DNA of 64,000 bases from Agrypnia vestita (Eukaryota > Arthropoda > Insecta > Trichoptera > Phryganeidae), in contig JADDOH010002290.1 of NCBI GenBank assembly GCA_016648135.1, forward strand, positions 1 to 64,000, read 5' to 3'. Position 1 is the first letter of the stretch; the number at the start of each line of letters is the position of its first letter. Position numbers and translations under genes: made by a program. Under the pieces are notes generated by a model. That model was not told where the DNA came from. It saw only the letters and a program-made list of their open reading frames with translations, and did not search any database. Positions 53,283 through 63,836 of the stretch are shown piece after piece.

Positions 53283-53597
53283 TAACTCATAGTTTTTACA
53301 ATACTCCCTTTCTCATTTTCGGGTTTCGTGTCGACCAAATGCGTCGGAGTATTTTCATACAATTTACCGAGTTGTATGAAAATACCAATAAAAATTTGAA
53401 AAATCCAAAATTATACCATAAATATTAATTTTTTTAACGAAAATTTGATGGATCTTCTTGATCGTCGCCACGAGTCTGCTTGCAAAGATTCAGCTCGATT
53501 GGATCACGGGAAAAGAGTTAAAAATCGATCCAAAGTTTTCTCGTCAGACAAGCAAGCAATCAGACGCCACGAATTAAAAGAAAGTGAGTAATAAGTG
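53283..53597 (-). repeat. MITE-like element with TACTCCCTT ends, copy 4
   Basis: TTTTTACAATACTCCCTTTC, GATGGATCTTCTTGATCGTC, GCCACGAGTCTGCTTGCAAA, GATTGGATCACGGGAAAAG in reverse orientation relative to 42685. Confidence 0.7.
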
Positions 53598-53599
53598 TG

Positions 53600-55078
53600 T
53601 TTTAGATATTATAAAAATATAATATAAGTTGACAGTTTTACTTTATGGCTGGCTACTTAATTAGCACTTGAGCGTGAAATAGAACTATGTATTGTGTTGG
53701 AATTAAAATAATCTTTGTTAATGTATCTTTCTGTTCTCATTTTTTATTGGTTCTTCATATATTTTTTTACGGAGTATATATCAATATTTCAAATATTTTT
53801 ATCTAAAATATTATAAACCTCTGAAATAACTAAAATATTATAAACTTCTGATCACTTGATCAATAGGAGTCGTACCATTTGGATCCGACACAAATCGCCG
53901 GACTCGTTAGGGATGAGTGAGTTGACTGGATTAAGGATGGGAAATGAATTTGATGATTCTAAGTGGACTATACAATGAAAGAATTGGAAGCTCGGATCTT
54001 TTGTTTCTTCCTTGCAATTTCGACCGATCGAACTCGACGTTGACTTGAAGCGACGACATATTTTTTCTGAAATACCTTTACATATAGTTCCCGTAGTCGA
54101 CGATTATCAGATATTTTCTGATGATGATGATATGTCGACGATGGTTTCTTTACGAAAATGATAACCGATTTTCTAACAAGCCTACAGAATATATATTCAT
54201 TCGCGACCATGGCACAGGCATCTATGCTATGAATTTATGACTACTTTAGTATTAGAATAGGACACTATACCAAGGAGCATGTCAGTTATTTAGGATCCTT
54301 TAGAAATTGAGAGTCTTAAGTCATCACCGTGTATCTGAGTAATTCACCCATGAAAACCAATTTACTAAATATTCCATCGTTGAATAATTATTTTTCATAA
54401 ATATTATGTAAAAACCCATGTACAAAGAAAAATTATGATTATAATTTTAAGAATCTTTATCTCAAACGTCCACAGGTTTACAATTTTTTTATATTGCTTT
54501 TTGAAGTTTCTGAATCTGCTTTATATTTAAGACGCACGAGTGACTTCACGATCTGATGCCGTACTTCAATAAAGACTCTGCAAATGAAAAATAAATTATA
54601 TATAATGCGGACTTTGTAATTAGGGCCAAATAAAATTCAATAATTTTATTTAATAGACCTTAGATTGGAGCTTATCTTAAAATGCATGTTAGATTCAAAA
54701 TAATTATGAAATTGAAGATTTAAGGTTTATATCACGGCCGTTCGGGTATTGAAACGAACGAATATATTTTATACGAACCGTGTGGATATGTTGAGATTCG
54801 TAAAAGATAATAAATACTTCATTGACCCCCGCAGTGATAGGGCACTCTTTTGAAGACTCTGTGATGTGACTCCAGCGAAACTTTAGGAGTTGAATCTCGT
54901 ACGGTTCGTATAAATTATAAGTCTTTTATACATACATATCAAATTGTAAACCACGACATTAACAAGTAATACAATTTGTTTTTTGATGGTAGTAAAAAAT
55001 ATATTTTAATATTGATGTTTGTAACGGTAACATTAAAAACTAACAAACTCTTTGTAAACCACATTCATTTATTTGACA
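53600..55078. other. No gene recognised
   Basis: The minus ORF 53968-54210 (80 codons, basic, with RRVRSVEIARKKQKIR) is not recognised. 54725-54915 carries ATACGAACCG / CGGTTCGTATAAA inverted pieces, as after 18206, probably a Penelope-type end. The rest is AT-rich. Confidence 0.35.
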
Positions 55079-55080
55079 TC

Positions 55081-55112
55081 AACTGGTTTTGATACTACTG
55101 TATCTTCGTCAG
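55081..55112 (-). ncRNA. Hammerhead-like motif, one core change
   Basis: Minus strand: CTGACGA (55106-55112), perfect stem II GATAC/GTATC (55091-55105), then AAAA where GAAA is expected, stem III ACCAGT, cleavage U at 55081, stem I GATGT with GTGTC (wobble pairs). The lost core G probably inactivates it. Confidence 0.4.
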
Positions 55113-55170
55113 GACACATACTAACAATCCAAGTACCTACTGTAAATATAGATGGAGATAGTGTGAATAA

Positions 55171-55315
55171 GGCCCGGTTATTTCAAGTTCGATCAAAGCA
55201 AGCGGTCGATTAAAGCATAGATTTTTACGAAAACGGATCGTCTGATTGGTGGAGAATGTAAAAATCTATGCTTTAAAAGAACGCTTATTTTAATCCAACT
55301 TGAAACAACCAGCCC
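55171..55315. mobile_element. PIF/Harbinger-like MITE, 145 bp
   Basis: Terminal inverted repeats of about 60 bp: GGCCCGGTTATTTCAAGTTC on the left; the reverse complement of the right end reads GGGCTGGTTGTTTCAAGTTG. Flanked by TAA on both sides (55168-55170, 55316-55318), a TWA-type target duplication. Both arms contain AAAGCATAGATTTTTAC. Confidence 0.75.
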
Positions 55316-55469
55316 TAAGACACTGGGAATGCGGAATGATGATAAGCCAGAAAAAAGAAGAAGAAAAAAGGTTTTCAAGTGAGTATGATGTGAGTTTTAT
55401 TTACTTTAATATTTCCAATTAAATATTTCTAGTTAGAATGATAACTCAGAAATAAGAAGATGAAAGCTT

Positions 55470-55570
55470 TTCCAGTGAGCAGCTTGTTAACTAATTGTTA
55501 AGACTTGTCAAATGAATGAGTAGACGTGGTTCGAGCCCCATTCTAGGAGACCAGTAAGCAATTTTTAAAA
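55470..55570 (+). repeat. tRNA-like SINE relic
   Basis: CAGCTTGTTAACTAATTGTT (A-box-like) and GTGGTTCGAGCCCCA (B-box) at tRNA-like spacing, then a T-rich tail. The cloverleaf is imperfect. Confidence 0.45.
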
Positions 55571-55761
55571 TTTTTTTTTTCATTGAAAAGCATTTAGCTA
55601 AGTTTGAAAATACATTAAGACTCCACTTAACGCAGGGGTGCGTTCTAACAAGCTTCAGCGCTAAACGAAACATTTAACGAGGTTAAGTCAAACAACAATA
55701 TGAAAAAAAATTAATTAAACGAATGAACTTTGTTTATCACCACTTAATTTTTGGTAAAACC

Positions 55762-55793
55762 AACCGGTTTCGGAAACAACGTTCCTTCGTCAG
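55762..55793 (-). ncRNA. Hammerhead-ribozyme-like motif, best core
   Basis: Minus strand: CTGACGA (55787-55793), stem II GGAA / TTCC (55772-55786), GAAA (55768-55771), 6-base palindromic stem III ACCGGT (55763-55768), cleavage U at 55762. The next GGT pairs with the preceding ACC (stem I). All conserved positions are intact, so this is the most plausible active copy. Confidence 0.7.
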
Positions 55794-55799
55794 GGTAGG

Positions 55800-57660
55800 T
55801 ATATTAAATACTAAATAAACTTTACAAAATTATGAACAATCATACCTCAGTGTCAAGTATCCAAATGGGGGTAAATAGTGGGGGGTGCGATAGAAACAGG
55901 TGATAGAAAAGGAACATATTCAAGATAGGACTGTAAGTTAGATTGGTTATTTATAATAGATTTATTTTTATTTATGGCTTTCTTAATTTCTGGGGCTTCT
56001 AAATTATTTAGACGTCTATATTTACTATCAATGTGAAAAATATTTACTCTCCTATATTTTTATCAAAACTATGGTTATTCTCAATAATATGATTAGAAAA
56101 TTCGGAAAATATATTATTGCCAAGCCAGCAAAATAGGTTTTTATTTGTGAGACTTCTATATAAAAGTACAAATAATAAATACATATAAAAAAAATTAAAA
56201 TATTATGTGTTAATAATTACTAAATATTTTATGATTGATAAAAATCTGTTGGCAGTCCTTTTAGGTTAGCTATTTTATGTAGAAAAATGAAATTGCCTGT
56301 GTTGCTTCAAGTATGTAAAGAAAAATGATGCCAGCTTTTACCACAAGACATACGTGTACGTGTACTTGTCTATTTTTCTTTAAAGAAAACAAAAAAGAAA
56401 ACAAATTTCAAATTTCACAGAAACAAACAAACGTATTAATTTTCCTGTGGACATCCATTATTTTAATACTTCGACCGCATCCTGGCACTTTAAGAGAAAG
56501 TAATATTCGTGGTTTATTGAAACGTTACGTTATCCGATTTCTGTAAAAACAAAGCCTTATTAGTCTATTATAATCCCCGAGAAGAAAAATATACTTTGGA
56601 AAAATGTGACTTTTATTTGCAGAATTCTTCTTCGATCTTATTGTACTTTTACTTCGATAGCAGACCACGAAATGTATTATTTATGAAATACTCACAAGAA
56701 ATGTATTGGAAAATTGGCCATGAATTATGGATCGTAATAATTCATGTTCATTTCGTAACAACTTGTCTACTTTTCTTTAAAGATAACAAATAAGAAGACA
56801 AATTTCAAATTTCACAGAAACAAACAAAATCCAATCGTATTATATCATACCAATGCAAAAAATGTCCTTACACATTTATTATTTATTGTTTTTGTCCTTC
56901 AAAATATGTAACGCCATCTTATGATAAAACGTTCATTTGTTTTTCTTCTGTTACTTTCTTCGGTTCCAATTTCAATTCCATTGCAACTTAACAATGATAA
57001 ATAAATATAGAAAACCAGTTATAATTATGGTTATTATAATTTTTTTTTTATTATACAGTCCTGTAATAATAAATATGGTCTTTATTTTATTCTGAAGAAT
57101 ATTTACAATTTTTTGTCATTGGGACATTATTTATTATTTATTTATCATAAAAAGTGTATTGTGTAATTTTATCATATAAATAATGGCCATAAAATACTCA
57201 TACTTTGTACTCTAATGTCACTCTAGGACCATCTATTAGGGTCAATAATGACCTTTTGCCGATCTGTTTGTAAAAAAATTAATATATAAAATAAAATGTA
57301 TACTATCTTAAAATCACATAAAATAAGTAAATAAGTTTCGTGGCCTATGTTGGCTATCACGCAACCAAAACTTCAATTATTCCCAGAAAAATTACCTGAT
57401 CCAACCACAGGCGCTAAGCGAATTAACGCCTACGATTGGATGAGTTCAACTTAATAATTATCGCAATAAAATAGGTAATGAGTAATAATTTAAATAATTC
57501 AAAATTTATGTTTATTTATCTATAATAATAATGTAATTTATTGTTAAGGTGACGTATGCGCTTATTTTAAATCCAGCTTTCAAATAATCTGATTTTAGGC
57601 GTTAAGAGCCCACATCGGAGAAAAAATACGAGGAAATTTTTTAAAATAAAATGATTTGTG
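55800..57660. other. AT-rich DNA, nothing recognised
   Basis: Internal duplication: CTTGTCTATTTTTCTTTAAA with ACAAATTTCAAATTTCACAG (56365-56420) recurs at 56762-56820. No gene. Confidence 0.4.
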
Positions 57661-57664
57661 TTTT

Positions 57665-57875
57665 TTCTAATATTAAATTGACTGGCCGGGATTCAATCCT
57701 GTACGATAAGAGCGGCGAGCGGCATAGCATCAGAGCTTCAATGCGCCTGAGTAGTGAGGGACGTATTGACGGCAGAGTAGTGAGCTTAGTTATATCGTGG
57801 CCGGCACCCCTCGCTACTCTGGCGCATTGACGCTCTGCCGCACGTCGCTCGTATCGTAACCGAGACCTTATTCTG
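57665..57875. repeat. GC-rich imperfect palindrome
   Basis: 57692-57752 (TACGATAAGAGCGGCGAGCG, TTCAATGCGCCTGAGTAGTG) is repeated in reverse at 57810-57862 (CTCGCTACTCTGGCGCATTG, GCACGTCGCTCGTATCGTA), arms of about 55 bp. A third partial unit lies in the loop. A B-box-like GGATTGAATCC on the minus strand borders it. Confidence 0.65.
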
Positions 57876-57879
57876 CGAA

Positions 57880-58249
57880 CCAAACTTCTGCATCACTTCG
57901 TAATTTAAAGAATTTTCCTGTAATAATATATTTATTTTAACATTTTATGATTTTTCTGAAATTTATTTAATGAATTAAGTAATAAAATAACCAAGCAAAC
58001 GTACACATTTGTTATACGAAAAACTTAAATGATCAAAAATGATGAAATCAATCAAATAGTGAAAACTAATTAAACTTTTATTTAATACACAAAGCCATCA
58101 AACACAAACTTTATCCAGAACACTATTCCATAATGCATACTTCGCACCTAATAGAATATTCCACTTGTCTCCGGTTCACTTAGTATCCATCTCATTGTAT
58201 ATAGCGCGATGCAGACGCATATTTATAAATATTCGATTTCTCGAATTTT
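57880..58249. other. AT-rich DNA, nothing recognised
   Basis: No motif seen. Confidence 0.4.
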
Positions 58250-58520
58250 CCTGTATAATTTCGTATATTCTAGTTATTTTTTAAATCTTCTAGATTGTTC
58301 GGAAGACTTCGATTGCATGTGCATTCTTATCGTTTTATAACCCCGTGACAGTTTATTTAATTGGAGCCTTCCACCGCCGTCGCGCGCTGCACCCCTGGTA
58401 TATAGACGTCCGCACCTCTGTTCAGGATACGTGACGCGGGGCATATTGATATCCTGTAGGATTATTGAATTCCTGGAAAGTCCTTGGACATTCGGTTCAT
58501 GCCTCACCGTGACATACTCT
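58250..58520 (-). repeat. LTR-like block (minus strand)
   Basis: Minus strand starts TGTCACGGTGAGGCATG (from about 58517), has GTCTATATACCAGGGGTGC as TATA region near 58395-58412 and a GC-rich start downstream, then TAAATAAACTGTCACGGGG. The 77-codon ORF over it is not recognised. Confidence 0.45.
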
Positions 58521-58838
58521 GTACTGCTAAATTAATTAAAACCATTTCGCGAATTCCTTCTCTGGCGTCGGGTTTGGTGAAATTGTGGCTTAACAACTTA
58601 TCGCCTAACTTTTCGTAGAAACTTTTCACTGAAATATACTAGATGTTAGGGGCGCTCACAGCATTTTCATTAATTTATTTTATTATATTTTTAAAAAGGA
58701 ATGCTAGGTACAAAATATATAGAAAACAATTCATAACCTATTTCTAACTCAGCTCACTATCCCAATAAGTATTTTCGACCTGCTCTAGCCACATGCATGT
58801 ATTTAATGCATCAGTGCAGTGCAATCATGTGTGTTAAT
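58521..58838. other. AT-rich DNA, nothing recognised
   Basis: No motif seen. Confidence 0.4.
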
Positions 58839-59465
58839 TAGTGATGCAAAGAATACTACATTCACGAATACGAATACGAATATCAAACCTTCTATTCGAT
58901 GAATACGAATAATTCAAAAAGGTAATAAATAATACACCACTGTTCTTTTAAGACATTTAATAATTAAAATTTATCACCGGAGAATTTTTATTCAAAACGC
59001 ACAACATTTATATTATCCGTTTGTGTATTCCCAACGGTATTAAATAAATATCACTTTTTTCACGCTTATACGAGAGGTCATGTTATTAGATTTCATTTGA
59101 AATTATTTTATAAGAGTTAACACTTTTACATACAACGGAAATAAAATGGAACGAATAATACTATTTCAAAACAAAAACTACATGAAATGAGCACCTAACC
59201 TTTTAATTACCCAATGAAACTAGATGAAAGAACTCATGTTATGCTATGAAACAAGTAACAATTGACAACTTGAGAACTCAACAAATCCATTCTTTCAATG
59301 TTAGGGAAATCTCCGATAATAGAGTGCGTAGGTGTGTTCAAATACACGGTGTACAGCCAAACGTAAGTTATGTTGCTTTCAGTTATAAATAGGTAGTTTG
59401 TTTTTAATATTCGTGATGATATTTGGCGAATACGAATATTCAAATTCGTATTCGTTGCATCACTA
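58839..59465 (+). mobile_element. hAT-like non-autonomous element with GAATAC repeats, 627 bp
   Basis: TAGTGATGCAAAGAATACTA at the left and TTCGTTGCATCACTA at the right form the terminal inverted repeats. The flanks GTGTTAAT and ATGTAAAT match at 6 of 8 positions, as expected for a decayed 8-bp hAT duplication. Subterminal GAATACGAATA repeats occur at both ends. Same family as 26360-27056. No transposase. Confidence 0.7.
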
Positions 59466-59542
59466 ATGTAAATAAAGAATTGATATTATCTATGCGTTTA
59501 GCTGTTCAGGGTATTGTCAAGAAAATGGATGTTGTATAGGAA

Positions 59543-59573
59543 TTACTTTTTAAATGTAGCATTTAAAAAGTAA
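59543..59573. repeat. Perfect 14-bp hairpin, 3-nt loop
   Basis: TTACTTTTTAAATG, TAG, CATTTAAAAAGTAA. With one mismatch the stem extends to about 19 bp (AGGA... / ...TCCT). Confidence 0.8.
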
Positions 59574-59945
59574 CTCCTTCACGTACCTACCATTTAAATA
59601 TAATACTGACCAAATGATATTTAATTACTCCTCTTAATTTTATGACAAATTCACTATTATTATCACATTAAACAAAGAAAATTATTTCGTTACTTAATTT
59701 TATTTTAGTAAAGTATTTTTAGTAAAACTATCAGTTTTCTTTCACTACTCATTTATTCATTTTTTATGAATCTTTAAATCGCTTTAAAAATGCCGTTACG
59801 ACAAACGCACATTTTCTACAGCCATTAAGAGAAAAATGTTCTTAATGAGAATTCTCGGGAAAAATAGAACGGTCGGTTAACCCCTTTTGCTGTCGGTGCT
59901 TTGCTTCTTTCTACAATTGTTCTGATAAATGCATTATCATTTTAG
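59574..59945. other. AT-rich DNA, nothing recognised
   Basis: No motif seen. Confidence 0.4.
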
Positions 59946-59949
59946 TACT

Positions 59950-60035
59950 ATTTTAATAGCACAAGCGTTTATCCTCTTTTTGAAAATAGTAAGAACATTG
60001 ATACAATAAGTATTTCCTGCACTTATCTCCATTTT
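59950..60035 (+). repeat. SINE tail fragment, second family
   Basis: AATAGCACAAGCGTTTATCC, TTTTTGAAAATAGTAAGAAC, TTATCTCCATTTTG, as at 3620 and 51205. Confidence 0.5.
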
Positions 60036-60309
60036 GAAAATTTTGATATACCTATTCTTACCATTACTAATAATCGTTCTTATAAGTTAGCTCAAGAAAC
60101 ATCTCATACTTTTATATTTACGGGCGTACATGCATTTTTAGAATAAAATAATCACTTATATAAATAAAATAAAATATTTATAATATGTATGTTAACACAA
60201 TTAATTAATTTTGTCCATAGAGGGTTAATTATTAATAATTAAGTCCATCAGACTTATGTCTCATCGTCATCACTATCGTCTCTATAGAGACGAATATATT
60301 TATATGGGT

Positions 60310-60800
60310 AACGTGTATGGAAGTCTTAATATAGTGGCCCAGTGCTTATGATTCGTATGAGCTGGCTAAAGTTAAATATATACTAGTCATCAAAAATAAT
60401 TTAAGAATAAAATTTCAGGCGAATTCTAATTAGTAGGTATACATATGTTTAATGATTTGGAAGAATATAATATATGTGCATTAAAAATAATATTGCATAA
60501 AATTCCACTTTAAAAATATAGTGGTATCAATACCAGCTGCAAAATCTATATAATTGAATGGGAAGGATCATAGATGTCTCCATTTGAATATATGAAACAA
60601 ACTGATTTCGAACTTATATAAAACTTTATACAATTTTATAATGTGTGGATCTTCTTACTTTGGATTTGGTGAACGTTGCATTTTGTAAAGTGATCACTTA
60701 AGCTAGCTCATACAGTTTATAAGCTCTGGGCCACCCTATAAAGACTTTAATACACGTTTCTCATAAAAAGCTTCGTATTTTTTAGACTTTTATAATTTAT
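60310..60800 (-). repeat. Unclassified dispersed repeat, copy 3 plus an inverted end fragment
   Basis: 60400-60800 follows 33725-34164 (TTTCAGGCGAATTCTAATTA, CTTACTTTGGATTTGGTGAA, CGTTGCATTTTGTAAAGTGA, TCACTTAAGCTAGCTCATAC). The preceding 60316-60375 (GTATGGAAGTCTTAATATAG, GTGGCCCAGTGCTTATGATT) is an inverted copy of the end. Confidence 0.55.
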
Positions 60801-61129
60801 GTTAATTGAGTATTTATTTTACTTTAAAATTATCAATAAAATACACACATAAAATCAGAATACAAATAAATGTGTAGAAAGATTTAGAAAAAAATATTAT
60901 GCACGAATAAATATAAAAACTTTCTCATGAAAAAATGTCAATTGATAAGTTTATGTCTTGGTAATTATGAATCGAAGAAAATAATTTCCAATTCGGAAAA
61001 TGTTTTCTAGAAATTTGTAAAATGACTATAACATCATTATCGTTACAAATAAAAATGTTTATGTTCGTTTGTACAAAATTGCTTATCTCTGAAAAATTTT
61101 CGCCGATGGCTTTGAAATTTTGGCACAAC
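60801..61129. other. AT-rich DNA, nothing recognised
   Basis: Overlapping 67- and 70-codon minus ORFs here are unrecognised. Confidence 0.4.
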
Positions 61130-61580
61130 GTTGCATTTGAATACGAAGATATTTTTGTATACCAACTTTGTTTTTCTATACCTACTATTTACTGTTAACA
61201 TTAATAAAAATTTAAATGTTCGATTGTCTAAAATCTTAAATCTCACAATTTGCAAAATTATTCTTTAGGACCCTGCAGGTAACTTAGGCGATATTTTTCC
61301 CCTCCCTCTCTATTTCTTCTCTGCTCCTGATGTATTTTCAATGCAAATATGTACCGTTCGACCGATCGGACTCAAATTTTTCACAATTTTTCTTTAGGGC
61401 CCGGCGGAATACATAGGCGACAGTTCCTTCCTGGACATTCATCCATCCCAACCTAGATTAAATGGAAACTTTTTTTTTAATAGAGACTTTGAAAAAACAT
61501 GTAACCTTTGTCCCCTTCCTCACAAACTTTTATTTTTAACTAAATCCTTAACCCTAACAACGCCGGATACGAACAGCTAG
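61130..61580 (+). repeat. Helitron-like 3' region ending in CTAG
   Basis: Two diverged copies of a module (TTCTTTAGGACCCTGCAGGT, AACTTAGGCGATATTTTT and TTCTTTAGGGCCCGGCGGAA, TACATAGGCGACAGTT) lead to AACGCCGGATACGAACAGCTAG at 61580, followed by T. A GC-rich stretch then CTAG-T resembles a Helitron terminus, but no good hairpin is seen. An RTE-type LINE tail is an alternative. Confidence 0.4.
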
Positions 61581-62878
61581 TTATAAATAAATTTTCTTTT
61601 TCGCTAATAAAAATTGTAATTGATTTCCTTATCAAACCTCTAATCTAAATCCATCTTTTGATCACGTAGTTTATCATTACAGAATTACATATTAATGAAA
61701 TCATATTTTATTTATGAAGATGTTGGCAAAGCAATCTACTGGCAATATATAATTTTATTTACAAAGTTGTTGGTAAAGCAATCTAATGGCAAATTTCTGG
61801 ATCATGTGCCTCCGGGGAGTATATAAATATTCATGATTTACTTCATATTACACTCTGTTCTTACATCAAATTATAATTTTCCTGATTTTTTTTACATAAT
61901 TCACTCGAATATTTAACTACCGTATTACAGAAAACATTAAGTAATCTTTAACTGTAAATAGTTGCGAATTTAAAAATATGTAGATGAAAATGCAATTATT
62001 TGCATATAAACTTATTTTATTACTGAAATAATATTATTTTCAGCAATAGTAGACGTGTACCTACAATAAAGAATGTTATTTCAAAATCTGTCATCATGCC
62101 TATTATAATTAAACTCAAGTAGAGATAACATAACTATAGAGCTCCTAAGATTATGGTTAAATAATCTTGTCTGTAACTTCTGATTTAAATTAATAATAAA
62201 TACCCAAATTTTCTTAAAAAACAGAAGATGAAAAAAGTTTTGAACTATGTTTTTAACAGCTATAGCGAACGTAAGAATTTATTTTAAAATAATAAAACGA
62301 ATCTCACCAACTAATTTGATATTTATTTTTGTTAAACCTTTTCGTAATTAATAAATGTGTTTTTATTTTTTTAATTTCACAAACGTAACCACCACTTAAA
62401 TTAATGTTGGTTTTTCTATTCAAATTAAATTATTTTGTATAAAATTTGTTCAGCTGCCCAAACAAAAAGTTTCACCTAATTTTATTCCGCAACGCTTTTG
62501 TGATCATAATAAAACAAACTAGGCACTGTTATTTTATGGACAAAGTAATATGGTATGTTTGCACATCCAATATTTTTATATCGGCGTTATTAAACGAAAG
62601 ATGTGTCAGAATTTCATGAATATATTTGTAAAGTATACAAAACAATATTTCCGACCTATAAATTTAATAACAGTGTAATATTTAGTGGTTTATGTATTTC
62701 TCACTACACTGTGAGTTGAATGTCTCTTAATGTGATCTGGCAATGAGAGCAAAATTCGCAAATGACAAATAAAATTATTTTATCAATCAATAAATTACCT
62801 AACTAACGATGCTTTAGACCTAAAGAAAATCGCTCCAATTATCTAATAAACGCCTGATATTAAATATAATAATTTAGT
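61581..62878. other. AT-rich DNA, nothing recognised
   Basis: No motif or element seen. Confidence 0.4.
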
Positions 62879-62879
62879 T

Positions 62880-63118
62880 TATCTTTCCGTCCCGTAATTT
62901 TGTGTAACGTCTGTAATTTTGTTCGAATTCAGAGCTGAAAAACGGCCGGAGATGGGGCTCGAACCCCGGGCCACCAAACCCGAACCGGCCGATTAAAGCA
63001 TGTTACTAAGGCCGCCTTTTCGTAGACTGCCAAAAAGTTGCTATAAATATATACTAGGGCCAGCAAAAACGCGAACCAATGTTTCGTCATTTTTGACGGG
63101 TTACATCTAGCGATTTTA
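62880..63118 (-). repeat. SINE (third family), complete copy
   Basis: Aligns with 41720-42005: GTAATTTTGTGTAACGTCTG, TTTTGTTCGAATTCAGAG, GATGGGGCTCGAACCCCGGG (perfect T-arm complement, GGGG-TTCGAG-CCCC on the minus strand), GCATGTTACTAAGGCCGCCT, GTTGCTATAAATATATACTA. The end CGTCATTTTTGACGGGTTAC-ATCTAG has a 5-bp hairpin 7 bases before CTAG, a Helitron-like feature. Confidence 0.65.
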
Positions 63119-63639
63119 TAAAAATAATATCTCAAAGTAAACAATCATCTTTAATTAATAAAAAAAAATCTTAATCGTTCAGTTGGTTTTATTTCTTTAT
63201 TTTTTTCATATATTTTCGAGACTGTTTTAAAAAAAAAGATTTATTTTTCTGTACGTGTAAGGATTGAAAATAACCTTATAAAGTAGAGGTAAGAACATTA
63301 ATGTTTTGGCGTTGTTAGATTCCAGACCAGTGAAGAATATTCGAGTGAATTAAAAGAAATATAGTCGCTGTGTATATAATAAAGAAAATGTGCCGTTTAG
63401 TACATTTTGAGATGAACGAATCAATTTGTCAATTTTTCATATAAATAATGTAGATATACTATAAAAAAAAACATTGTCGTTGATCTGGAAAGTCTGCCTA
63501 GTAATTATTTAAAATATTTTTTATAAAGCTAGTCTGTGCAATAATTTTTTAACAGTTTCATTCGTCTATCTCAGAATGTACTAAAACGGCACATAGGATT
63601 AATTATAATATATATATACAGCTACGATATTTTTTCTTC
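63119..63639. other. AT-rich DNA, nothing recognised
   Basis: No motif seen. Confidence 0.4.
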
Positions 63640-63836
63640 TTTTTCATACAACACGCGGCACTTGCGTCATCTTTTTCACACAAAATATGTTGTTTTCGCA
63701 ATGCCTCGGAAAGATTCTTTACATTCATAGTATTTACTCGAATTTTTCAGTATTTACGAGTGTCCTTGTCATTTCAGTGTTTGAGATATTTCGATAGTCC
63801 GTAGTTCCTTCTGGTTCAGCATCTCGTTACAATATT
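63640..63836 (-). repeat. LTR start fragment (minus strand), family of 24.3 kb
   Basis: From 63836 the minus strand reads TGTAACGAGATGCTGAACCA, GAAGGAACTACGGACTATCG, AAATATCTC, parallel to 24290-24345. The TATA region and downstream part are not recognisable. Confidence 0.5.

Noticed and set aside
53968..54210. Basic 80-codon minus ORF as a host exon
   Set aside because: No recognisable motif, no convincing splice sites, composition like its surroundings.
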